The notes: generated by a model from the sequence alone, not told the origin. Positions 13,301 through 23,516 are shown, counted from the first letter of the stretch. The stretch: DNA of 64,000 nucleotides from Alviniconcha marisindica (GCA_018857735.1 JABMCL010003293.1:393501-457500), one strand, 5' to 3'. Made by a program: numbers and translations.

Positions 13301-16300
13301 AAAATGACCTGTACAGGCATGAACCGACATGATAGTGCATAGGCCTTTCGTAGAGAAAGGTTTGCAGGGGCCTCAGTCTGCAGCCTACAGAACTGTGTAT
13401 AGTGGTGTGAAGACATGGAGACGTTGAACAAAGTATTGTTCTGTGGCAGAGTGATATAACACATAGAGAAAAGTTTGCACTTTGTGCAGTCAGAAACCGG
13501 CAGCCAGAGTGGTGCTTTGTTGAGTGGTTTGGAGTGTTCTCATTCTGAGGGCTTGAAGGTTAGCATTAGATGCATTTTGGACAAACACCACAAGAGAGTC
13601 TTCACTGAAAGTTGGAAAGGCTATTTTGATTTTAATGAACAAAATCAGCTGACAAATCCACTTAATTAGCAAACTCCTCTGATTGTTGTAAATATGAAAA
13701 TATGATTCACCTTAACATTAAAACTGCTTTTGAAGTAACTTGCCTGTTATCTGAAAACTTTTGTCTTCAGCGAATGTACCCTAAGCAGAACAACTTTCTG
13801 CAGAGGCTAAACATGAAGGAGTATAAAGAATCCTTGCATCACCTGCGAAAAGAAAGCAAAGAGCGCCTTGTGATGGTAGCAGTCTCTTTTTGTGAAGGAG
13901 AAAAACTTCACTTTCACTTTGGGGATGTTTTTTTAGTTTTTGTTTTGTTTTGTTTTGTTGTTTCACTTTTAAAAAAATAATTAAAACTTTTATTTTAACT
14001 TGTATTTTGCATACATTTATTTTTAATCATGCATTTGATTTTTTAAAAAAATGTTTTGCTTGTTTGTTTTGTTGTTGAAACCTGTTTACTCCTCCAATAT
14101 TGTTTCATACTTTTGTTTTTGTTTGACATTATATTATAAAATGAAACCTGAAGCTGGAAGTCCATTGTCTCTGGCAATGGTTGAAGTACTTGTAATCAAA
14201 TTAATCAAGCATGCCTCAGATTTGTGTGTGCTTTATAATGTTACTCATGCATTTATTTATGGGGGGGGGGGGGGGGACACTTGTTTTGATTCACGAGCTG
14301 TAGTGCTCGCTTGATAGTCCTTTGGTGTCCTCACAGTGGTAAAATGTTGATGGATGGGTCTCTCGCATGAAAGGACACTTGTTTTGATTCACAAACTGTA
14401 GTGCTGCTTGATAGTCCTTTGGTGTCCTGACAGTGGTAAAATGTTGATGGATGGGTCTCTCATCAGCGTGGGCTTGCATCAGGGGTGTTACTGTTGCAGC
14501 AGTTTCACACCTTAAAGTGTTGGTGGCACCCCTGTATTGTGCAGAGAGTTAGAGATGAAGCTTGTGGCAATTTGGTTGTGTGCCTTTTTGATCACAAAAT
14601 GAGTTGTTGTTTATTACTTCATTATTCCTCGTGGGAAATTCAGGTCACATGACCTGGGTAAGGTTACAGCAGCCACAGGAGCAGTGCTACCCATTCTTGC
14701 CAGTGTGTGTATTATTTTTGGGGTGTCCAAACAAAGGTATGGCTGCCAGTGTTTGGGACTTTTTTTTACATGCACACAGATGTTGATACATGCACACAGG
14801 GGCTTTGTACAAACACCACAAGAGAGTCTGCAGTGAAAGTTGACTCTGGGATAAAAATCCCTTGCCACACTGGAGAATCAAACCCATGACAGTAGTAATT
14901 AAGCCTGGCTTTTCAGTGTCATGCTCTACCAAAGGAGCTATTCTGCCTCTTGTACACTTGTGTGCTGGGCAAGCATTTTGATCATGCAATGTTGATGGCA
15001 CACGTGTGTGTTGGGCCGGTTTTTAACCACTAAATGCTGTTTGTACACCTGTGATGTGGGCAAGATTGTGACCACAAAATGTTCAGGGGATGATTCAAAC
15101 AGTATACTGGGCAGGTATTTTAATCACAAAACTTTGTTAGAACAAATTTATATCGGGCAGATGTTTTATTTCACCATATAACGTTGATGGGACAGCTTTG
15201 TATCGGAACGGTTGGCTCACTCACTGAGTGGTAATAATATAATTGTGTATTGTGCAGGACCAGGCAAAAGAACGTGACGAAGCGGTCCTCAAAAACCTGC
15301 AGCTTCTGGCATTGGAATCTGAGGTGGCCGCTTCCGAACCACCACAGCCTCAACAGTTGAAAGAGGTGACGGAAGAGGAGGCTACGCCAGCATCACATAC
15401 CATGAGCCCAGAGCTGAGGTCGCCAGAAATGAGTCGAGAGGGCACCATGTTCACACCATCTGCTGACAAAGAACTGGAAGCCATTTTGAATCGCGAGGAT
15501 GCCCCCAGCATGCCGTCCCAAGAATCCAGCATGAAGTCAAGGCCAGTGACTGGTGAAACGGAAACTTCCGGCTCGTACACCTCTCCAGAGACCGTCAGTC
15601 GAAATTCCAAGCCTTCTCTGCCTGAAGCGTACATTGAAGAGGTCGACCGACAGCTGGCCTCTGCCACTGCTCAGGAAACATTCAACCTGCCCCTCTCTTT
15701 GACCCCAGCCAGGTCCCGCCTGGGTCTTACCCCATCTGCATCCGTGTTGGACCTGAAGGGCTCCCAGCTCAGCCTCACCCAGCTGTCTGGACGTCGCACG
15801 GTCATCAGTCGGGAAACTGTCCGCGAGCGGGAAAAGCTCAATGAGCACATCAACTCCACCTACATTGGCTTGAGCGCTCGTTACCTTGACATGGTCGATG
15901 ACCTGAACAGGATCGACGGCGGTTTGAACGTGGCTCCTCCCGGTTCGTCCAAATTCCTAACGATCCCTGGCGAAGGGCTTCCCGTGCCCCCCGCAGCGTC
16001 TCCCACAGAGCAGAGCCTGCAAATTTGTGTTGATTTCAGCACCACCACCTCCACCTCGGAGTCTGAGAACACCCTGGGAGAGATGGCCTCCACAGAAGAC
16101 TTCAGCAGCAATGCAGTGGCGGGACAAGGCCAGGCAGAGGAGGATGGGCGGATTGCCGTTTCTCTGGAGGTTCCCGTCTCAGAGCCCACGTCTGACCAGT
16201 CAGCAGGCAACGCCCTGTTGGTGGGGGATTCTGATGAGGAGGATGCTCAGTCCACGCACTTGTCCACCGAGTATCCTTCCCTGGTTGCAGAGGACGTGGC

Positions 16301-16433
16301 TCAGATGTTGGACGCAGGTGAGATACCTCCCTCCACCTATGGCGGCAGTACCACGTACTACACAGGTGTGGCGTCGGACTACGCCCATTCTGCCGCATCA
16401 GAAGGTGATTCCATCGAATCCACCCTGGATTGA
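526..16433 (+). CDS. HEATR4: HEATR4-like HEAT-repeat protein, last 12 exons (5' end outside window)
   Basis: Exons read from splice sites and continuous phase: 526-743, 1718-1832, 2443-2645, 3964-4077, 4899-5093, 5859-5963, 6819-7002, 7519-7704, 11871-12060, 12859-13054, 13771-13875, 15258-16433 (TGA). Together they give about 994 residues. All introns are GT-AG and all junctions keep frame. The part encoded by exons 3-9 is a run of HEAT-type helical pairs, with repeated 'VRRAAAITLYAL', 'RWAAAQCLAHFG', 'VRHAAAQCLGKT', 'VKALAIQALGKVG' and 'VRAEACHSLMKL' helices. Exons 10-11 are charged and helical. Exon 12 is a 391-residue Ser/Thr/Glu-rich, probably disordered tail containing the more ordered stretch 'SARYLDMVDDLNRIDG'. 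HEAT repeats form protein-binding solenoids; the molecular role of HEATR4 is poorly known. The name rests on recalled similarity of the region around 'MRYEEKAGVRAEACHS' to vertebrate HEATR4, so the family (HEAT) is firm and the orthologue is likely. The first exon's acceptor (CAG at 523-525) is weak, and upstream exons must lie before the window. Confidence 0.8.
744..1717 (+). other. HEATR4 intron 1 of the window
   Basis: This 974-bp intron has donor GTACGT at 744 and acceptor 'TTGACAG' ending at 1717. It holds a 49-bp (TG)n run (878-926) and G-rich homopolymers near 1093 and 1391. No other element was recognised. Confidence 0.7.
878..926 (+). repeat. (TG)n microsatellite
   Basis: Pure TG dinucleotide run of about 24 copies in a HEATR4 intron. 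Confidence 0.95.
2255..2419 (+). repeat. ~21-bp minisatellite upstream of HEATR4 exon 3
   Basis: About eight units of 'TTTATTACCTGATAGATT' type. The array stops about 24 bp before the exon acceptor (AG at 2441-2442). The pyrimidine-rich unit lies where the branch point and polypyrimidine tract are expected. Confidence 0.85.
2653..2795 (+). repeat. 24-bp minisatellite just after HEATR4 exon 3
   Basis: Five to six copies of a unit beginning 'GAGATAGAACTTGTAGTGAT'. The array begins 8 bp after the donor GTAAGG (2646). The period is a multiple of three, so spurious ORFs run through it on both strands. Confidence 0.9.
2974..3076 (+). repeat. ~52-bp tandem duplication
   Basis: Two nearly identical copies of a unit starting 'GAGACAAATAAAAGGTTCCC' in the intron between HEATR4 exons 3 and 4, next to a poly-G tract (about 2938-2952). 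Confidence 0.9.
3601..3963 (+). repeat. ~181-bp duplication carrying a second copy of the exon-4 splice acceptor
   Basis: Two copies of a ~181-bp segment. The downstream copy ends in the real exon-4 acceptor (CTTTGCAG, ending 3963). The upstream copy ends in an equivalent CTTTGCAG at 3775-3782 followed by 'AATACCTTG', compared with the exon's 'AATATACCTG'. If used, the upstream acceptor reaches a TAA after six codons, so it would be unproductive. Confidence 0.85.
5066..5440 (+). repeat. Minisatellite made from the 3' end of HEATR4 exon 5 and its splice donor
   Basis: The exon ends 'TTTTGGCCAAAATCAGCAAC' plus AGCACG|gtaagt (5093/5094). About six degenerate copies of this junction follow at roughly 5112, 5168, 5233, 5287, 5353 and 5417, each with 'TTGGCCAGAA(A)TTAGCARYAG'. 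The donor has decayed to ATCGGT, GTCAGT or ATTGGT. Spacing alternates between about 55 and 65 bp. Confidence 0.85.
5487..5700 (+). repeat. ~75-bp triplicate with acceptor-like 'TTTCATTTCAGG'
   Basis: Three copies of a pyrimidine-rich tract, then CAG, then 'GGTTTTTGTTCATGGCATTG'. The part after CAG resembles the start of exon 6 ('ACTTTGGTGCATTGCATGGT'), suggesting copies of that exon's 3' splice junction. The real acceptor is at 5851-5858. Confidence 0.75.
6362..6540 (+). repeat. Poly-C tract and CA-rich microsatellite
   Basis: An interrupted poly-C run (6362-6395) is followed by CA/CACG-rich sequence and a pure (CA)n run (about 6490-6535), all inside a HEATR4 intron. Confidence 0.95.
7237..7395 (+). 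repeat. Interrupted (CA)n microsatellite
   Basis: Two long CA runs separated by a short CATG-rich interruption (7292-7330), in the intron before exon 8. Confidence 0.95.
8127..11870 (+). repeat. 3.7-kb 25-bp satellite-like array filling the intron before HEATR4 exon 9
   Basis: About 150 copies of a 25-bp unit, 'AGTACCATTGTCACTGTGCA' plus GTACC. Many are paired into 50-bp dimers alternating 'TCGTCACTGCACAGTATCC' with 'GTTGTCACTGTGCAG'. Copies near 9990-10850 and 11160-11660 are heavily indel-ridden, while 8200-9800 and 11000-11160 are crisp. The array runs into the exon-9 acceptor itself ('TGTCACTGCGCAG', ending 11870), which looks like one more unit. The unit has no stop codon in any forward frame and 25 is not a multiple of 3, so all three frames stay open for hundreds of codons. 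These are not genes. Confidence 0.93.
12130..12900 (+). repeat. Degenerate ~75-bp array built from the 3' splice junction of HEATR4 exon 10
   Basis: The intron between exons 9 and 10 is largely decayed copies of 'CTGTTTTCAGTGAAATG..' followed by a GAGGC..TGCAGAT-like block, a 'GTTTGAATGCCACATTGTG' block and an 'ACAATTCACCACATGTC' block. The genuine exon junction at 12858/12859 has the same order: 'CACCTGCTTTCAG', then TGAAATGGTGGAGGCGCTGC, then 'TCTTAATGCCACAG'. Later units (12590-12780) carry a variant in which the exon-like part is 'AGTTTGTGTATTTGAATTCC'. Confidence 0.75.
14278..14465 (+). repeat. ~95-bp tandem duplication next to poly-G
   Basis: Two copies of a segment beginning 'ACACTTGTTTTGATTCAC' and ending 'GTTGATGGATGGGTCTCTC', directly after a poly-G run (14261-14276), in the intron before the last HEATR4 exon. 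Confidence 0.9.
14755..14945 (-). mobile_element. tRNA-derived SINE (minus orientation)
   Basis: On the minus strand a tRNA-like head has an A-box-like 'TTTGGTAGAGCATGAC' (complement of about 14921-14936) and a B-box-like 'GGGTTTGATTCTCC' (about 14872-14885), spaced as in a tRNA-derived RNA polymerase III promoter. The body is AT-rich. A short piece of the same family ('ACAAACACCACAAGAGAGTC') recurs at about 13580. Confidence 0.65.
14951..15215 (+). repeat. Degenerate ~47-bp array before the last HEATR4 exon
   Basis: Five to six diverged copies of a unit like 'GTACACYTGTGTGCTGGGCA' followed by GGTATTTTAATCACAAAATG, ending about 40 bp before the exon-12 acceptor. Confidence 0.6.
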
Positions 16434-16827
16434 TGGGATTGTTTTTCATGGTGTAACTTCCTGCTGTCAAGTATATTGTGTCATGTGTTGCACACAACGC
16501 TCAAAACCAATGTGTCTTTTTCTACCATATCCAGTGATAAGTATTGTTGTTGCATGATGGCTGTGTAATTGCACCAGTACATCTGTGACAGTTTGCGTTG
16601 AAGAGCTGTTTAACGTACAAGCCCCCCCCCCCCCCCCCCCCCCCACAAAGGACTAAACTCTCTAAGGGGGGTGGGGGGAAGGGGGGGGGAGGAACTTTAG
16701 TGACAGCTTAAATGACAGAATACACTAATCATTCCAGAAGGTGTCAAAGTGAGACTTGAGGATGCTAAACAGTCAGCTGTCCAGAATTTCTTCTTTTTTT
16801 TGTCTGTGATACTGACTGCGTTTGTGT

Positions 16828-17187
16828 TTTAAAGGCACAGTTTCCATTTATTCTTATGTCCAGCAGAGCCGGCTATGACCAACTTATGTGATGGGAGACT
16901 TTAAAGGCACAGTTTCCATTTATTCTTATGCCCAGCAGAGCCGGCTGTGACACGCTTATGTGATGAGAGACTTTAAAGGCACAGTTTCCATTTATTCTTA
17001 TGCCCAGAAGAGCTGGCTGTGACAAGCTTATGTGATGAGAGACTTTAAAGGCACAGTTTCCATTTATTCTTATGTCCAGCAGAGCCGGCTGTGACAAGCT
17101 TATGTGATGAGAGACTTTAAAGGCACAGTTTCCATTTATTCTTATGTCCAGCAGAGCCGGCTGTGACCAACTTATGTGATGGGAGAC
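16828..17187 (+). repeat. 72-bp minisatellite in the HEATR4 3' UTR
   Basis: Five units of exactly 72 bp starting 'TTTAAAGGCACAGTTTCC' at 16828, 16900, 16972, 17044 and 17116. They are very similar, so the expansion is recent. It lies within the probable transcribed 3' UTR. Confidence 0.95.
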
Positions 17188-17576
17188 TACTAAGTGTTGT
17201 CAGCATTAGCTTACGTCAGCTGCAGCTTCTTTCAAGAGCTGTAGAGACAAGACCAGCAACAATTAACAGGTGTCCAGCATCTCTACATTGTTTCTGGAAT
17301 GTGTTGCCACTGTAGATATGTTGCTGGTCTCAGTAACAGACACTGTGGTAATGCTTATTTCAGGTTTGTAATGGGCACCAGAAAACTATTTTTTTCGTGA
17401 CTGTGTGCTGGCTGTTTTACTTTGTGATAAATGAGCATTATATGCATCCTATACTTTATTTGTGTTTTACCTGAATCATCACACAATGACTGATGCTTGA
17501 AAAAGAAAAGTGTGCATGTACTGTGCTGTTAGTTGTTACTGTTTATATTTCTTGAGAGTGTTGTTTTCTACTCTGT

Positions 17577-17582
17577 AATAAA
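17577..17582 (+). terminator. Poly(A) signal of the HEATR4-like gene
   Basis: AATAAA 1.1 kb after the stop codon, in an AT-rich segment. The surrounding ~155 bp (17410-17690) is present as two diverged tandem copies; the upstream copy has GATAAA at the equivalent place. Confidence 0.55.
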
Positions 17583-17599
17583 TGAGCATATTTATTTGA

Positions 17600-18486
17600 T
17601 GCATTACTTTTTATGTGCATCACATAATGGCTGACGCCAAAAACACTAAAGTGTATATAATATATACTGTGCTGTCAGTTGTTACGGTTGTTTATGCAAC
17701 TGAAATGTGTTGAAATGGATGCAGGTATTTTGTTGTCTTGGGCACCAGAAGAAGAGGACCATATTAAACACGTGATGCAAAATATGCAATCCTGTGTGTG
17801 TGTCTGTGTGTGTGTTTGGGGGAGTAAGTAACTAACGTGGTGTTTTATGCCCAGTCAACCAGCGCAGTTATTGTGGACTGTGTGTGGGGGTGTGCATGCA
17901 TGCGTGTGTGTGTGTTAGGGGGTGGGGGCGGTATGGTGGATGTGAACTGTGTATGGAGGGGGGTGTACATGCATGCATGTTACTTTTTATCTTTTTTTTG
18001 TGGTGGGGGGGTGTGATATGGTGGGTGTGAACTGTGTATGGGTGGGGGTGGACATGTATGCATGTACACATGTGTGTGTGAGTGCACGCATGTTGCATGA
18101 ACAGTTGCAGTTATTCTTTATTTGCCCAAATTGGACACTGCAAAAGGCTGCCATATTGAATGCATGACCCACACTCACTAAAGGGAAACAAGGCTGCTGG
18201 GAAGATAAACAACTGGCCGTTAGTTGTTATGAAATAAGCATTTTTGGTATTCTCACACTATTTGTCGGGCGACTATTCTGATATGCAAATGATTTTAAAA
18301 TGCATTTAAAGTGAAAAGGCCTACTTTCCCATAAAGACTGTTCTACTGCCAACACTCAATATTTTAAATAGTCCACTTTCACACTGATGCAATTGGGACT
18401 ATAATTACAGTATTATCAAATAATGACAAAATCAAGACTAGCTTACCTTAATTAAGCACAGTCTAATTGTACACACATCAGATGCA
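17600..18486. other. Intergenic, GT-rich, no gene seen
   Basis: Contains GT-rich and ATGCATG-rich microsatellite-like DNA (17790-18090) and a copy of the dispersed motif 'TGGTGTTTTATGCCCAGTCA' (about 17837-17860). That motif is also found near 39630, 45985 and 63535. No coding potential was recognised. Confidence 0.6.
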
Positions 18487-18488
18487 AA

Positions 18489-18519
<31 letters not shown>

Positions 18520-18532
18520 CCACACACACACA

Positions 18533-18575
<43 letters not shown>

Positions 18576-18577
18576 AC

Positions 18578-18638
<61 letters not shown>
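18487..18638 (+). repeat. Interrupted (CA)n microsatellite
   Basis: About 150 bp of CA repeats with occasional CCACA interruptions. Confidence 0.95.
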
Positions 18639-18639
<1 letters not shown>

Positions 18640-18641
<2 letters not shown>

Positions 18642-19335
18642 GAGTCTGACCCCTGTTTAGCTTGTCATGGTGAGTCCATTATAGTCTGACCCCTCTTCAG
18701 CTTATCCAAGTAAGTCAATCAGTCTGACTCCTGTTTAGCTTGTCATGGTGAGTCCATTATAGTCTGACTCCTCTTCAGCTTGTCCAGGTAAGTCAATCAG
18801 TCTGACCCCTGTTTAGCTTGTCATGGTGAGTCCATTATAGTCTGACCCCTCTTCAGCTTATCCAGGTAAGTCAATCAGTCTGACCCCTGTTTAGCTTGGC
18901 ATGGTGAGTCCTTTAGTCTGACCCCTCTTCAGCTTGTCCAGGTAAGTCAATCAGTCTGACTCCTGTTTAGCTTGTCATGGTGAGTCCATTATAGTCTGAC
19001 TCCTCTTCAGCTTGTCCAGGTAAGTCAATCAGTCTGACCCCTGTTTAGCTTGTCATGGTGAGTCCATTATAGTCTGACCCCTCTTCAGCTTATCCAGGTA
19101 AGTCAATCAGTCTGACCCCTGTTTAGCTTGGCATGGTGAGTCCTTTAGTCTGACCCCTCTTCAGCTTGTCCAGGTAAGTCAATTAGTCTGACCCCTGTTT
19201 AGCTTGTCATGGTGAGTCCATTAGTCTGACCCCTCTTCAGCTTGTCCAGGTAAGTCAATCAGTCTGACCCCAGTTTAGCTTGTCATGGTGAGTCCATTAG
19301 TCTGACCCCTCTTCAGCTTGTCCAGGTAAGTCAAT
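18640..19335 (+). repeat. ~78-bp minisatellite with a consensus splice-donor motif in each half-unit
   Basis: Nine units of about 78 bp, each two related halves: 'CTGTTTAGCTTGTCATGGTG' plus AGTCC, and 'CTCTTCAGCTTGTCCAGGTA' plus AGTCAAT. The second half contains a perfect 5' splice-site consensus (CAGGTAAGT) and the first a weaker TGGTGAGT. No exon was recognised at its edge. Confidence 0.9.
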
Positions 19336-19379
19336 TAACTAGAAAATGGGGAGAAAAAGAATCACAGCTGTCAATGGTC

Positions 19380-19715
19380 CGCACTTTTGTGTGTTGACCC
19401 CAATGCTGAAAAATGACCAAGCAGATAGACTGGCATGGCGAACAAGGCAACCATCACAAGTGGCTTGAAAGATCTGAAGTGTTGAGAAGAATGAGACACT
19501 ACCTGTGGGCACAAAGCCAAGGACATCACTATCTCCAGGAGGAGAGAGGCATGGACATAGGAAGTGCTAGACAATCTTCCTTGCGAGAGAGGGCCACCAT
19601 CAATCAGACGAACATTGGAACCGTTTCAAAGGCAATGTTGAGAAAACTTCCGAGAGATGGGGTGGAGCGCACATGGGCTTTGCAAGTGCATAGATACCAT
19701 CTTGAACTGTACTGA
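19380..19715 (+). pseudogene. Relic of a non-LTR retrotransposon ORF2 C-terminus
   Basis: Across shifted frames the plus strand reads 'NDQADRLAWRTRQPSQVA' (about 19414-19467), the ADRLA-type end of an RNase H domain. Then come 'RSEVLRRMRHYLWAQSQGHH' and 'ERATINQTNIGTVSKAMLRK', which match the conserved tail that follows RNase H in some invertebrate LINE ORF2 proteins. At least one frameshift and in-frame stops show it is dead. Confidence 0.65.
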
Positions 19716-19719
19716 AAAA

Positions 19720-21000
19720 AATTCATCACGTAATGTACAACTTACGTTAGAAATGACATTTTCAACACACCCATGTTACTGTGTGTGTTATGGCATCATT
19801 AGGCACCCCCTGGTACTCAGTAAAAGCTTGTAGTGGCAACTGAAAGGCTGAATGTGTTCAAAATACAGATTACAAAAATGGTCGGAACATGTATACCATG
19901 TGTGTGTGTGTGTGTACTTGGTTTCTCCAATCATAGTTAAAGGAACCAGCCTTGTGAAATTTTTTGTCATACAGGTAGAAAAGATCACTAAAATGCCACG
20001 TTGATTTTATTTTAAATTTAAAATCTGAGTTTTGTTAGTAACAGTTAGTGGGACTAGATGTTCAAACCACTGTCAAGTATCTCAGGTGGCCTAACAGCTA
20101 CCTGTGGCCTCTTTGACCTTGTCCCCCAGGTGATGTGAGCACAGTCTTCTCGTGCCACACTTCAAAGAGGCGAGCTAGGACACTTGACAATGTTTTGTGT
20201 AGAATCAACATGCTTGGCAGTTAATTAGTGCTTGAAAGACGTCTCACAAACAAAACGACAAAGACCCGAGTTGCCTACAGTAACTCTCACCTGGCATGCA
20301 TGTAAATGCACGGTGCACATAAACTCCACCAGAGGTACATCCTCAATTATTTGGGTTTTGTGTAGTCGTTCCTGCTAACTGCCTTTCGCAGGACTGATTT
20401 TTAAATCAAATAACCATAGGGCAGTTTAAAACTAAACCCTTGATTTTATTTTGTTTTTTGTGTGCTGTTTTTGTTTATCTCTTTTACATGTTGGATATAA
20501 AAAATAAAATAGAAAGGAGAAAGTTTTTGGAAGATCCTTTCCTTTGAAGACGTAGATTTTGTTGTTGTTGTTGTTGTTTTTGTATCGGTGTGTTATTTTG
20601 AATGAACAGATTAAAAAAATAATGCCCAAAAGGAGAAATGGCATGCTGATGGATTTTTGATATTTAATGCCCTTTGTTATAACCAGTAGTCATAGTTATA
20701 GCAAAGGCAATTAGGTCTGATTTCGTGGGCCTGTTCTAGTCTGGAACCCTAGAGTATGTGTAAACAAGCTCCTGTTGTTCTCCCTGGTCCCATGCCCCTC
20801 TGTCTCTTCCCTGCTCCATGCTTACACTGCACTGCACGTCCTTTCCTCCCTAGCATCCTCTTCTGGAACACACTAAAGAAATACCTCAGTAACTCACTGT
20901 GTGTGATCCTTGTATAGTAATGGAATGAGAGGACATAACACCTGTCAACTGCAGAGGGTGATGAATAAGAGACAAAACACATCACCAAATGACAAGTAAA
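19720..21000. other. Intergenic, one dispersed repeat, no gene seen
   Basis: Contains AT-rich DNA, a short GTT run (about 20562-20579) and a dispersed element at about 20090-20350. Part of that element ('GAGTTGCCTACA', then 'CACCTGGCATGCATGTAAAT') recurs at 58259-58291. No convincing ORF. Confidence 0.5.
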
Positions 21001-21006
21001 AATGTG

Positions 21007-21500
21007 GTGTAAACAGGCATCTTATGGTACCAGCAGGTGTAGGCAGGCTTTTTATGGTACCAGCAGGTACAAGTGGGCTTTTTATGGTACCAGCAGGTGT
21101 AAACAGACTTTTTATGGTACAGCAGGTGTAGGTGGGCTTTTTATGGTATCGGCAGGTGTATGTGGGCTTTTTATGGTACCAGCAGGTACAAGTGGGCTTT
21201 TTATGGTACCAGCAGGTGTAAACAGGCTTTTTATGGTACCAGCAGGTGTAAACAGGCTTTTTATGGTACCAGCAGGTGCAGGTGGGCTTTTAATGGTACC
21301 AGCAGGTGTAAACAGGCTTTTAATGGTACCAGCAGGTGTAAACCAACTTTTTATGGTACCAGCAGGTGTAGGTGGGATTTTTATGGTACCAGCAGGTGTA
21401 GGTGGGATTTTTATGGTATCAGCAGGTGTAGGTGGGTTTTTTATGGCACCAGCGGGTGTAGGTTGGCTATTTATGGTACCAGCAGGTGTGGACTCTACTG
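21007..21500 (+). repeat. 30-bp minisatellite, ~17 units
   Basis: Units of 'TTTTTATGGTACCAGCAGGT' followed by GTAGGTGGGC or GTAAACAGGC. The period is divisible by three and no unit carries a stop in several frames, so 130-185-codon ORFs appear on both strands. They are artefacts. Confidence 0.95.
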
Positions 21501-21603
21501 TGATGGGACACTTCAAGTCAGGTCAAGTTATCACAGACAGTAAAAAACAACAACCTTGAGACAAAAGGGCTGGGACCATCAACAATATTTTTTCACAATG
21601 GAA

Positions 21604-21615
21604 TTTATTTTTATT
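21604..21615 (-). terminator. Candidate poly(A) signals of DUSP19
   Basis: Two AATAAA hexamers on the minus strand (complements of TTTATT at 21604-21609 and 21610-21615). They imply a DUSP19 3' UTR of about 2.7 kb (24340 down to about 21590). Other AT-rich hexamers exist, so the true site is uncertain. Confidence 0.4.
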
Positions 21616-22334
21616 TTCAAAAGAACACTAGAAAGGAAACAGTACAATGTACTTTGATTACTTTGTCTTTAAGCAGCATCTCATCTTCTGGGACTTCATC
21701 TTAGGAGCATTCTGTTGTATATAAAATGCACAATCACTATTCACATCTGCTGAGATCATACACTGGATTCAACTCCTGCCGACAATGCATTCAGTACCCA
21801 ATAGAGATCTATGCCATAATGCTTACAATGCAAACAAGACAGACACAAACGACGCATACTGTGGACATTATATATTTAATCTCAACAACAAGTCACGTTA
21901 AAAGTAAAGCAACAAGAGACCACACACTCAGTTGTAATTAAAACAACGCTACAGCATTAGTATTTCAATAAATTGACACTGCATCAACATTAACAATGTT
22001 AGCTGTTGGCTGCCTGGTGAAGATCTTTTGGTGTGGATCTGAAGAATGCTGGTAACCATTTTATTTATCTATCTTCAGCTTTGAAGCCCAAGTCAGTCTG
22101 TTTGATCGGTCTGCTGCAGACAGGACTCGGAGACGTACCAGGCTCTGCCTGGGGAAAGGGCTTTAATTTTCAATGAATTAAAGTGGAAGTGTTTTCCTGC
22201 ATCTATATTCAATGTTTTCTATGTACATTCCTGCAGCTGCAGTGTGTCTTGAGGAACTGAGCCTGATGAGCCCATCAGACATATATGTATCTTGGGGCAG
22301 AAGTCTTCTGTATCGTTTCTGTTGGCTCCCCCAC

Positions 22335-22419
22335 GGCAGGTTTCAGTGGCAAAGAGTTGAAGGCATGCTTTCATACTCATAAAAAGCATGCCTTCAACTC
22401 TTTGCCACTGAAACCTGCC
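22335..22419. repeat. Perfect 37-bp inverted repeat with 11-nt loop
   Basis: Arm 22335-22371 is the exact reverse complement of 22383-22419. The loop is 22372-22382 (CATACTCATAA). It is followed by a poly-C-rich stretch. On the minus strand it falls in the presumed DUSP19 3' UTR. Confidence 0.95.
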
Positions 22420-23516
22420 TTGCTACCCCCCCCCCCTCCCCCCCACTACCCCCTTCCTACCCCCACCTGCCTACCCCTTTGCATGCGCACAGGGCTACAA
22501 CACTTGCAAACAAAGCAGTTCTGGCACTATTCTCTTTTCATTTCACTACGTACTTAGTAATTAATGGAAATACACAGAAGCACAATGTTTGGTAATGGGG
22601 GAGCCAAGCTTGTTGTAAAGTCTAAGCCTCATGAAGCTTTGCAGTCCATGGTTGTAACAACCTGTGGTCAGCCATGCATTGGATTCGTGGGTTGCACACC
22701 ACGTGATTAGGCTACGCTGTGCTTGCCACTCACTTGAAGCTCAACTAACTGGATGTTTGTGCCAGGTCATTCCAAAGGCCATTGCTTTGATCTTACTTTG
22801 CCCTGCACAACTAAAATGGTGCTCTGTGGGGTGACAAATTCATGCTCTGAGAGTGATGGTAAACTGTTTCTCCCTGCTGCTGTCACAGTGAGTTTGGAAT
22901 TTATGTAACAAAGCCAAATGAATGAACAGAAGACTCGTTCAAATCAAAGAGTCCACCATTTTGTTTGACCTTTTAGTCAGCCTACTCACCAGTCTATGCG
23001 GAGTGATTGGTGTGCAGTCTCTGCTGTGTGCTTTCCACTCGCAATTTCCTCACTGAAATAGCACATACTGTTAAACATCTGTAATGTGCTTTTGGCCCGA
23101 GGCCAAAAAATTGGACATGCCACACGCTGTGATTTTAACTGCACGACAAAACCTAACTGCAGACAAAGTCTAACTGCAGACAAAATCTCATCATCAAAAG
23201 TACTGTGTACCTTAGACTTACAGGAGCTTTGAGCTGTGGGCACATGTGGGGGCAATGTCAGCAAAGGGTTCAAGAACAATGCAGAACTGTAATTCGCCTG
23301 AGTGAAAGGCTCAAAAAAATAGCAGAACTGTAATCCGCTCAAGTAGTGGTAGAGCATTGCAGATTTGTACTATGTATTTATGCAAGAAAACAGCTGTATA
23401 CCTTATGCGTTAAAGTCCCCCCTGGCAGAGCCTCAAATGAACCTCTCAGTGGCGGTAATTGGAAAGGTAGAGCAGCTGCATTCCGTCTTTGGGTTCAGCT
23501 TGTTGTTGTTTTTTTA

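Noticed and set aside
15350..16497. Antisense ORFs opposite the last HEATR4 exon
   Set aside because: Shadows of a long, well-supported sense exon.
21002..21559. 185-codon ORF with 'GTSRC' and 'VPAGV' repeats
   Set aside because: Translation of a 30-bp minisatellite; equally open in other frames and on the opposite strand.
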